Assembly (NCBI RefSeq): GCF_000226115.1
Contig: NC_016461.1
Span: 3,782,001 to 3,846,000, forward strand
Reading direction: 5' to 3'
Source of the DNA: Thermothielavioides terrestris NRRL 8126
Taxonomy: Eukaryota; Ascomycota; Sordariomycetes; Sordariales; Chaetomiaceae
DNA length: 64,000 nt
The notes below the pieces were generated by a model. It did no database searches and was not told the origin of the DNA. It saw nothing but the letters and a program-made list of their open reading frames with translations. Positions within the stretch are counted from its first letter, which is position 1; every line of letters begins with the position of its first letter. Below are positions 55,993-64,000 of this stretch, piece by piece. The translations under genes were made by a program, and so were the position numbers.

Positions 55993-56819
55993 CCGGGAGA
56001 GCAATTCGGTGCTGTTGTAGGTGCGACTCGTGACTGACTTATTCAGAGAACTCCGCCAATCGGCCCATAAATTTTGGGTTCTGCCGGGCGGTGAGGCCGC
56101 TGTCATGCAATCCAAAACGTCCACTCGGCGCCATTATCTTTCGGTGTCTACCTTGTATTCCGTAGATGCGTAACGTACTCCGTACAGCGAACCTACAGCT
56201 GCACATGAAAAACAGCTTTTTTGATGCTTTTTCGCTACAGGTGTGGCAACGGTCGAATTGGAAAACAAGTGTCCAAAAAAAAAAAAAATGCTTTAGAATT
56301 CAGAAAGCTCACCAGCCAACGGCGGGACGGGGATTTTTAGGTCCCCGCGCTCCTCCCATTATGCCAATGACTGGGAGGAGCTGGTGGTATGGGAGTGTGG
56401 GAGGTGTATATAAAGCGCGGTAAGGGTGCGGGAAGAGCGAGGGGAGGCGGGGGTCGCGTGACACCAGACGAGGAACCAGCTCCAGGTGATGCCTTCAATT
56501 CTTCTTTTCTGCCTATTTATCTGTTCTCTCTCTATACCAGCCGCCATGATCATCATCATCCAGTCATGGGCAGTCGTGGAGAAAAGCAGACCCGACGCCT
56601 CGCTGTGTCACAGTGCCTATCCCAAAAAAAACGCCAGGCTGAACACAATCCGTAACTCCCGTCGTGAACTCGTAACACCCCGTCTATCCCATAATCCCCA
56701 CGTCCGTGTATCTCGTGTCCGTTGTGCGCCGGTAAGCAATTCTCGAAATCCTAAACCCCACCAACACACCGCACCGTCGAGCCTTAACAACAGATCAGCA
56801 CCACCAGCGGCGCTGATCG
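55993..56819. other. intergenic between trm1 start and MFS transporter stop
   Basis: 827 bases: trm1 promoter/leader on the left, MFS gene 3' end on the right. An A13 run lies at 56277-56287 (approximate edges). Minus-strand text near 56359-56559 contains AT- and TATA-like segments (GTGTATATAAAGCGC at 56405-56419) but no gene call is possible. Confidence 0.45.
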
Positions 56820-58639
56820 TCACTCCTCCACAGCCTCCACGTCGGCCACCTGCTTGCCCCTATCCTCGCGGCCCCTCTTCACCGAAAAGCACTGCACGGA
56901 CCCGACGAGCGCCACCAGGGCGCTCGCATACCAGGCCAGCGCCGTGCAGTCCATCTTCTTCCCCACGGCATACAGATACCCGGCCACGGGGGGCGCGACC
57001 ATGCGGCACGCGGCGCCGGCGCTCGCGGCCAGGCCGTTGACCCTGCCCAGGACGGCGGAGCTGGGCGTGGCCTCCTTGATGAGGATCAGCAGCAGCGGGT
57101 AGAGCAGGATGGAGAAGAAGTTGCGCACGACCAGGCACGCGTAGATGGCCGGGAACAGCCAGCGCTCGGGCACGTACAGCAGCGGCGGCACGGCCAGGTA
57201 GGCGAGCGGGTGCAGCACCGTGACGAGCAGGAAGAGCCGGTACACGCCGACCCGCTCGGCCGTCAGCGGGAACACCACCGCCTGCATCACCAGCGCGATG
57301 GCGCCCTGCACCGCCATGACCATGCCGACCGCCTGCAGCGAGAGGCCCAGCCCGCCGGGCGAGTAGAACGGGCTGCCGGGCCGGGCGGCGGCGACCAGGG
57401 CGGATGCGGCGGCGCTGGAGAGCGAGTTGGGCGCCGCCCGGTCGTCCTCGAAGAAGATGGGCAGCAGGTGGTCGAAGGTCATGGAGTGGTAGGTGAAGAT
57501 GGAGAGCGAGAGGATGACGGCCATGATGCGCTTGCAGAAGATGCTGGCCGGTTGTTTCTCGACGTCGTTGGCGGCCCAGGCCTCGGCGGCGGCGGATGCG
57601 GCATGCGCGCGGTCGCGCGAGCGCATGGTGCCGTAGTTCTCGTCGCGGAGGTCGACGGCCGGGCGCTTCATGGCGTCCGACGTCTCGATCAGCGGCGTGT
57701 TCTCCGACTGGAAGGTGTCGTCCGGCAGCAGCACGCGCGGCTGCATGTCCGGGTGCGTCTCCTCCAGCAGGAAGTAGCCGAGCAGGATGCTCATCAGCAG
57801 CATGCCGGCGCAGATGAGGTTCGGCAGCAGGTAGGGAAACCGCTCGAAGAGCGAGCCCTTAGGGAATACGTGGGGGTACGTCTCGTGGGGGTCAGCAAAC
57901 AAACCCCCTATCATGGGGCCGATGATGGTGCCGACGCTCCAAACGAAGGGCACTTGAGGGGGGCGGGGGTTAGCATACAGTCAACATCTCCTAGTGACTG
58001 GTTTAGTGGCACTCACTAATCGAGTATGCACGAGCTGCGTCACGTTAGCAATGGGAGCCTCCGCAAAATTAAAAAGGGGGTGAGGTGGGAGGGGCGCTGC
58101 GGAAAACCTACGCTCGTGCTCTGGCTTGGTGACGAGCTCGCCAACCATGGTCTGGATGACGCCGATGTTGCCGTTCAGCAGGCCGCCGATGGCCCGGCCG
58201 AGCAGGGCGACCCAGATGTTGGAGGCGAAGCCGACCATGACCATGCTGAACATGGTGCCGACGCAGCCCAGCAGGAGCACGGGCTTGCGGCCGACCCTGT
58301 CGGACAGGCCGCCCCAGTACATGCCCATCAGAGCCTCCGCCAGGGAGAAGGCCGAGATGAGCAGGCCGGCGTAGAACGAGGCGTCATCTTCGCTGCCGAT
58401 CTCGAAGCGCTTGACGAGGGCCCAGGCGTACGGGAAGATGGACGTGAGCGCGATGGGCTCCGCGAGACGGACGATGGCTGCACGGGTTGGGTTAGCCTAG
58501 CCGTTTTGCTGCTGAGATCTACTGCGATTCGCGCCATGTGGACGCGATGGTTGATGGACGGGACCTCACCTAGGAGGAAGAGCTGGACGGTGGGAAACTC
58601 ATCCGGATTGCGGTGACTTGTTCTTCTGGTTAGAGTCAT
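56820..58639 (-). CDS. MFS transporter, DHA1/ZIFL-like, with an 18-nt microexon
   Basis: Proton-driven exporter-type MFS protein in a cell membrane; substrate unknown. Exons 58639-58570, 58477-58112, 58034-58017, 57952-56820; 528 residues, all phases fit. N-half: LFLLAIVRLAEPIALTSIFP, then FYAGLLISAFSLAEALMGMYW, motif A GGLSDRVGRKPVLLLG, then GRAIGGLLNGNIGVIQTMVG. C-half: MPFVWSVGTIIGPMIGG, FPYLLPNLICAGMLL, a 90-residue cytosolic loop with YGTMRSRDRA, and six more helices. Exon 3 is only 18 bases (PRAYSI), spliced between GAG C|GTAGGT and CAG|CT...TT A|GTGAGT. Skipping it keeps the frame. The family resembles ZIFL/YCR023C-type fungal transporters. The start ATG at 58639 follows no earlier in-frame ATG. 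Confidence 0.88.
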
Positions 58640-61130
58640 TGCTTCGCGGTTTGGCTTCACTCTTACGCATTCGGCAGCACCTGGCGGAGAAGGTGTTGCG
58701 CGGCAGTCAGAAATGTTCTCTCGAGCTGGCTTCGGTGCAGCCCGAGGTCCCTAACTGAGCAGACGTGTCGGTGGGCGAAGTGGTCGGGGGAAAACGGAAG
58801 GTGGCGGGAGCACACTGCGCACAGCTGGGTATAAGAGGGAGGGGATGAACGACAGCGCCGCGTGTAAAAAAATTTCGGGACGACCAGGGCAGTCAGTTGA
58901 TATGGACCGTGCAGTTGACCCAGGACCGGCGTTCGAGGTGGTTCCAGACACAGTTCGAGACACACGGTCTTCAACATTATCACCTTGGAAAGGGCTTATC
59001 CGGTCCGCTCCCGATTTCCGGACGCGGCCCACTTCCGGATGCGGCCTGCCATTGCCGCGCTCTCCTCCGGAACCCTTGGTCACCGCAGACATCAGGCATC
59101 AGGCATTGAGCATCGGCTCCTCTTGCATATGCTGTCTGCGTCGTAGCAATGAGAGGACGGAGCTTCCCTGACGCATGCGACCAGCCAGAGTGGGCAAAGC
59201 ACCGTTGCTGCCCCTCTGAGAGATGATTTTGGCGGGGCACGGTCGCTCGGACCGGGCGCCCCGCTGAATGTGGTCGCACTGTACGGGCACGGTACGGGCT
59301 TAGGGCTCGCCTCCGCCGTCACATGTCGATCCAAGTGCCACCCACACCAAGCGAAGATGCGAGAATAGCCGTGAGGTCACTATGCGGCAATTCCTTGAGG
59401 TGAGCTATATGACTAGGTGTGATCTGAGACAGATGTGTCCGGGATTGAATTTGTGTGCTACTCTGGTCTTTTCAAATTCCGAAGACGAACCATCATCGGC
59501 CGGTATGAAGAGCGAGTAACCCAGGTAACTTATCTCGCGGTTGTCGGCCTCACAGTGCCAAGCTGCATGCATGGCGCTGGCGCTTCGGCAAGAGCGGCGG
59601 CGAATTTTTAACAAGGCCCTGTCCCTGGCGGCTTCTGCACGCTAGTAACGCTAGTAACGCCAAGATTTTGTGGGGAAAGGCTCGCTGCAGGCTGAGCACC
59701 TGAATCCCCTCCGATGTCGTATCGCTGAGTGCTTGCATCCTGGCTGGTTTCGTCAGGTCATGAAAATCTCCGGATTGGCCAGCGACCGTCATCTCGACGT
59801 CTCACCGTCGGTCTGGCGACTTTTGGTCACAGAGCATGCGCGTATCTCGGCTGCAAGTTCATCTCAGCTGCAAGTTCGAGAGGGGCCCCTCAGCCGTGTT
59901 CCGCCGAAAAGCAGGAGGATGATCAACGCAGGAGTTCACGCATCTGCCGCTAACGTGAGCCGATTCCACCCGCTGAGCGGTGAGTCTCTTCACAAATCTC
60001 GACTGCTCTTCCCTGGCCGTGTGCCGTGTTGTGTCTTCCCTGGCAGTTATACCACAGTAGTCCACATTGCTGTATCGGTTTTTTCTCACGTCAGGTTCCG
60101 GCGCAATTGTCGTTGATGGTTGGGTTGCATCCATTGATAACCCGATACCAGTTCTCGAACAGTTTGACTGACCAGCTCATGAGTGCCGCCGACGACAGCA
60201 CACCCGCCTACAGTGTAGCTGGAGTGCACCTTTTCGTATCCAGTCACATATCATGGCTGTCACACGTTGGTCGCGAATGTTAGCGGCGCCGACCCCGGAC
60301 GTTCTTTGGAAGGTAATGTAGTGTAACCTGCGAGCCGCTTCCGACACTGCTGCAACAGCAACTTCATGATAACGGCACCAGCTGCCCCACCTCGCTCAAT
60401 GCAATAACCCAGTGTATCTGTTTCGGCCGGAATCTCACGGACTCAAAAAACAATGGCGAGGGAGCAGGTTATGGGCCGGCCTTGAGATTCCGTTCACCCT
60501 GAGGCTCGATCGGGACAAGTTGTCTATTACACCCACCTTTGCACGGCACCAACATCCGGGGCTCTTTAGCCGGATCCTTCTTGGCTTTCTGCCGTAACAA
60601 AAGTTCGGATTACCTATCGTTGCGGACCCCTCAAGAAATGGGACGGTCCTGCAGCGCACACAGCTGGCCGACTCGGTTTCGGGGCCGTTGACTTGGGATG
60701 ATAGTGATGCTGCTGGTGGTGGTCTTGTGCGAGTCTGCAAGATAAAGAAGATGCCAGATAACGACAGCATCACAGCAATATGAGATCCGAGAGATATCGC
60801 TTATCTCCGTTGCACGTCAATGGCACGGCTTGGCTATCGTCAACGGGAGATCCAATGAATCGCTTACCTTACTTTCCCCGCATTTGCAAGACAGTAATGG
60901 TTGGAATGCGGGAGTTGAGCATCTGTTTCTAGTGTATGTACATCTGAAGGGCGGGAGAGGTGGCTTGCCTTGTGAGAAAATAGAAAGGGGAAAAAAAAGA
61001 AGAAAAAAAAGAAGAAAGAAAAAAGGAAGAAAGAAAGAAAGAGGAAAGAGGAAAAGAAGAAGAAAAAAGAAGAAAAAGAAGAAGAAGAAAAAATGAGGCT
61101 AACTCCTCGACACTAGAGCCTAGGACCTAG
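58640..61130. other. intergenic, no supported gene
   Basis: 2.5 kb between the MFS start and the stop of the 446-residue gene. The left part is promoter/leader of the MFS gene. A 112-base polypurine tract lies at 60982-61093. Frames between 58663 and 60773 on both strands show no domain. No RNA gene or TIR copy recognised. Confidence 0.5.
60982..61093. repeat. 112-base uninterrupted polypurine (GA/AAG) tract
   Basis: Only A and G on the plus strand from 60982 to 61093, mostly GAA/AAG words. It lies 37 bases downstream of the stop of the minus-strand 446-residue gene, so the transcript would carry a polypyrimidine stretch in its 3' untranslated region. Homopurine runs of this length can form triplex (H-DNA) structures. 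Confidence 0.9.
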
Positions 61131-62471
61131 TTAACCCCGACCATCAATCTCGTCCTCTTCGTCCTTCTCGTCCTGCTCGTCCTGCTCGTCCGTCTCGTCC
61201 ACTTTCTCTCCATCATCAAAGCCCCGTCCTATCAGACCGAGACCGAACCATCTCCGCCGTCGTGGTTGCTTGGGGATCACGGGAGGGGCCGCGAGCTGGC
61301 AACCGTGCTGGTCCGCTAGGTCTTGGGCGATCTTGAGCATCTGCGCCTGGAGCTGTCGGTCTCGAACATATCTTGGAATAATGATGTGGACGTCAAGCGA
61401 CAGCTTGCGCTCTAGCCGATCTTTTCCCCTCGTAGGGACCTCGGCGATCATCTCCTGGAGGACGCCGGTGTATCCTGTCCAGCCTTGTTTGTGATCCTTC
61501 GCATCTACCGGCCTCTGATGGGCGTGGTAGTAGTAGAGCATGGTGGCGACGTCCCACACCGGCATTCTCAGCCCACTCACAACCCAACCAGCCGCTGCTT
61601 TCGCAATGTGGTGCCATCCCTTGCTGTCTGGGAGAGCTTGTTGTTGCCTCCAACGCCATGCGGTCGCCACAAGGAAGGTAGAGAAAGATTCGGACTCGGT
61701 CCATAGGCTATGGTACCAGCACTTGGGAAGAGCCTTCGGTCCACGGATTGGGTAGGGCGGAAACCCATAGTCGATGACAAGCATGAGCTCGAAAATGTAT
61801 GTAAGCGCGGCCTTGATTGATAGATCCCATGTGGGTACTCCTGTGCTTTCACGGACTGCCATTGGCAGGGCTTCCTCGGCCCCCGGATCGTCGCCCGTCC
61901 ATTCCATCGCATATATGATGGCGCCGAGGGCTTCAAATACATGCTCCGCGGAGCGGGAGTAACTACGGCCGCGCTGCCTTGATTCGATAAGGCTGTTGGC
62001 TGATCGCTCTCCCGCGGCGTGGATGGTGGCTTGCATCTTCTTCGCCACCCGGTCCATGGTCTCGCGCGCGCGACTGTCCTTCAGCGCTCCTAGCTCGTCT
62101 CCCTCGGACACGACCCGACGCATGGTCGGTTGTTCTGGCCTCCTGGAGGCCTTGAGCGGTGTGCACATGAGTTCCTTGATACGCTGGAGATCGGCCTCGG
62201 ACTCGCTGGTGTCGAGCTCCGGAGAGCCGCCCTCTGTGGGCTGCTCACGTCGCTGCGGGGCGGCGAAGTGGTCAACGGCGGGTGTGGCCGTCAGGCGCCC
62301 CGTGAGGACAATGTTAAGGTGCGCGCCGCAATTGGGGCAGTTTGAAACCATGGTTAGCGACATTGCCGACCGACGATTTGATCTGGGAGAGTGTGGAGGA
62401 GGTGGAGTCAAGACATGAAGGGTTTTCTGGCAGTTGAGGCAGGAACATCTGAGAACGCCGAGATGTGACAT
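61131..62471 (-). CDS. unrecognised 446-residue protein with two N-terminal Cys pairs
   Basis: A single open frame of 446 residues with no family I recognise. Visible: an N-terminal CSCLNC (residues 9-14) and CPNC (about 45-48), spaced as in a possible zinc ribbon; an acidic, Pro/Ser-rich linker (to about 110); a helical core rich in Trp, Ala and aromatic residues (FEALGAIIYAMEWTGDDPGA, ALTYIFELMLVIDYGFPPYP, TFLVATAWRWRQQQALPDSK); a RRRRWFGLGLIGRGF patch; and an acidic Asp/Glu tail (DETDEQDEQDEKDEEDE). The codons are less GC3-biased than in neighbouring genes. An internal ATG (residue 37, MSLTMVSNCPNC) is an alternative start that would lose the first Cys pair. It might contain an undetected intron. 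Function unknown. Confidence 0.65.
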   Translation of the reverse strand: MSHLGVLRCSCLNCQKTLHVLTPPPPHSPRSNRRSAMSLTMVSNCPNCGAHLNIVLTGRLTATPAVDHFAAPQRREQPTEGGSPELDTSESEADLQRIKELMCTPLKASRRPEQPTMRRVVSEGDELGALKDSRARETMDRVAKKMQATIHAAGERSANSLIESRQRGRSYSRSAEHVFEALGAIIYAMEWTGDDPGAEEALPMAVRESTGVPTWDLSIKAALTYIFELMLVIDYGFPPYPIRGPKALPKCWYHSLWTESESFSTFLVATAWRWRQQQALPDSKGWHHIAKAAAGWVVSGLRMPVWDVATMLYYYHAHQRPVDAKDHKQGWTGYTGVLQEMIAEVPTRGKDRLERKLSLDVHIIIPRYVRDRQLQAQMLKIAQDLADQHGCQLAAPPVIPKQPRRRRWFGLGLIGRGFDDGEKVDETDEQDEQDEKDEEDEIDGRG

Positions 62472-63651
62472 CTAGGAGCCCGGGCACTGACGTATAAGGT
62501 ATCTAGGACCTTATGCCTTGCCTCACACACGTTTAGATGACGTAGCCTGAGCTCATGTTACCTCCCCTGCAACGCGGTTGTATCTCTGGATCTTGCCATG
62601 ACCTCCTGCGGTCAACAACCCGCGGTGGTTGAACGGCTCGTCGCCCCCATGTAAATGGAGGCGAGGGTGGAAACGAGCGAGGCAGTGGAAGCGCTGCCAA
62701 AGATGTCGAATGAGACTCGAGTTGCTATATAGGCAGTGCGCATTGTACGTAGAACCTACATAGCTCAACACGTCCAAACATGCCACAGGCATTTCGCAGG
62801 ACCACACAGGCCAGCCACTTGCATTGCGGACGACTTGATCTCTGAACAGGTGTCATCCACTTCATGGTGCTCGTCCCTTGAGTCCCAAAACTATATCCTG
62901 TGTCCCTATGTCCTAACACAACATCACCAAATAGGGGTCACCAGTCCCAGCCCTGTCATGCAGCTGGAAACGGCCGATCACCATTCCGCTTCGTCCACAC
63001 CTATCGAGTGCTCCAGAACACGCAGACACTAGAGACAGCCACCCCGGCAGCCGAAGACGCGGATTACGGTCGGCTGGACCACCCAGTGCCGCCAGCGTCG
63101 TACGTCTTCAACTTCCGCTCCGCACCGCTTCTCATACGCCTGCGAAATGGCCCCTCGTATGGACAGAGCTAGAGCAATATCTACGCCTCTAGCTGCCCAT
63201 CGAAATTGATAACCCTATTCCAACCGTAGTGCTGCTTACGACGCCGCTTTTTCCTTGCTCCTACTCCCCAGCCGTATTGTTGTCTGCATTACTGTTCCTT
63301 GTGCTGGTGTGGCTATTTGTAGCTTTGAATACCGCGTTAGCGCCGTAACCCGTGATGTGGTTTGCGGTGCTGGCAGCGATAGCTTCATTGCCACCGCTGC
63401 TGGCTGTCCTTCTTGTACTGCTATCTGTAGTGACTCTGCTGCGTGCACGTTATCGGAAGCCGTGGTAAGTAGCCTCGCTCGACCAGCCCCTTCCCATGGT
63501 CCCTGAGCGTACCTCCCAGCGATCAGCGACCCGATATAAGTACCTATGTCCATGCCGCTGTGACGCTCCCACTCTAAGCTCTCCTCTTCTATTGTTCAGT
63601 TCTATAGCCCCGATATACCCAACCAGGACTCAGTCTAGCCATGCGTATTCC
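62472..63651. other. intergenic, no supported gene
   Basis: 1.18 kb between the start of the 446-residue gene and the stop of the inositol monophosphatase. Short frames (62553-63172, 63236-63553) are low in bias and lack domains. No RNA gene recognised. A promoter of the 446-residue gene is expected in the left part. Confidence 0.45.
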
Positions 63652-64000
63652 CTAATGCTTGTAATCCATCTTGCCATCGCCAAGAACTTTCCAAAACTCT
63701 TCCACAAGCTCTTTCTGCCCGCTGCTGGCGCCCCTCACCGCGAGGTACACCCTCGAATCGAGCTCCGTCTCCCACCCGCCGGGGTTCCCGCTCACCATCA
63801 TGCCCCCCGCCTCGTTCAGGATGCACCACCCGGCCGCGACATCCCACGCGTAACACCCGCCCTCCCAGTACAGATCCAGCTGGCCGGCCGCGCAGGCGCA
63901 CAGATTGAGCGCCGCACTCCCCAGCGACCGCATGCCGCCGACCATGCCCCCGCCGGCCTCGCGCGCGGCCGCCAGCCGCCGAAACGCCTGCGCCTTCAGC
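63652..64000 (-). CDS. inositol monophosphatase-family protein, C-terminal part (cut by window edge)
   Basis: Only the last 115 codons are visible; the 5' end lies beyond 64000. The frame contains the second metal-binding motif of the family, WDVAAGWCILNEAGG, preceded by the helix GGMRSLGSAALNLCACAAGQ and followed by the C-terminal strand and helix. The family hydrolyses inositol 1-phosphate or related phosphates with Mg2+; fungal members also include QutG/QA-X-type proteins of the quinate cluster. The first metal site (GDxxDGTxN) is outside the window, so identity between these subgroups is open. The stop is TAG at 63654-63652. GC3 codon bias is strong. Confidence 0.9.
   Translation of the reverse strand, partial: LKAQAFRRLAAAREAGGGMVGGMRSLGSAALNLCACAAGQLDLYWEGGCYAWDVAAGWCILNEAGGMMVSGNPGGWETELDSRVYLAVRGASSGQKELVEEFWKVLGDGKMDYKH

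Noticed and set aside
54892..56037. Plus-strand frame of 381 codons opposite trm1
   Set aside because: Antisense shadow of trm1; no domain and no splice or promoter support.
1..64000. CRISPR arrays, operons, biosynthetic gene cluster or multi-gene defence system
   Set aside because: The window is fungal nuclear DNA; no regularly spaced repeats, no core biosynthetic enzymes and no clustered accessory genes were seen.

Overview
This is a nuclear segment of a filamentous ascomycete, most likely Sordariomycetes and probably Sordariales. The evidence is spliceosomal introns of 50-130 nt with GT(A/G)NGT donors and CTRAC-type branch points, a CRE1/CreA carbon-catabolite repressor of the Sordariomycete type, single dispersed 5S rRNA genes as in Neurospora, intron-bearing tRNA-Phe genes, and a TpA-saturated block at the left end that looks like RIP (repeat-induced point mutation). 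It is not bacterial: there are no operons, ribosome-binding sites or CRISPR arrays. The species is not identified.

Left part (1-10.6 kb): a RIP-like degenerate block, then a divergent pair, GLO3-type ARF-GAP (minus, COPI traffic) and TIM21 (plus, mitochondrial import). These are followed by a BTB plus bromodomain protein (minus) and a 165-residue unknown protein (plus) sharing a 1.3-kb head-to-head interval.

Centre (10.6-37.4 kb): a large gene-poor zone. From 10.56 to 28.21 kb the only protein gene I can support is cre1, with a cluster of candidate CRE1 sites upstream. A RecA/Rad51 paralogue (RAD55-like, six exons) lies at 28.2-29.8 kb. Two tRNA-Phe(GAA) genes lie in opposite orientations about 7 kb apart. 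Three copies of one 369-381-bp TIR element lie at 16.8, 36.7 and 45.2 kb.

Right part (37.4-64 kb): a GPI-anchored cysteine-rich cell-surface protein, tRNA-Val(AAC), an APH-like kinase, two 5S rRNA genes in opposite orientations, a hexose transporter, an ABC-F ATPase tail-to-tail with a lipid (DAG/sphingosine-type) kinase, TRM1 tRNA methyltransferase with a possible mitochondrial presequence, an MFS transporter with an 18-nt microexon, an unrecognised 446-residue protein, and the C-terminal end of an inositol monophosphatase cut by the window edge.

Most genes are ordinary housekeeping or transport functions and do not form a cluster or pathway. CRE1 and the hexose transporter could be functionally related (glucose sensing and repression), but they are 24 kb apart. 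The least explained items are the TIR element family, which sits at palindromic TA sites and carries telomere-like G-rich arms, the cre1 gene desert, and the 446-residue protein. I found no convincing new multi-gene system.
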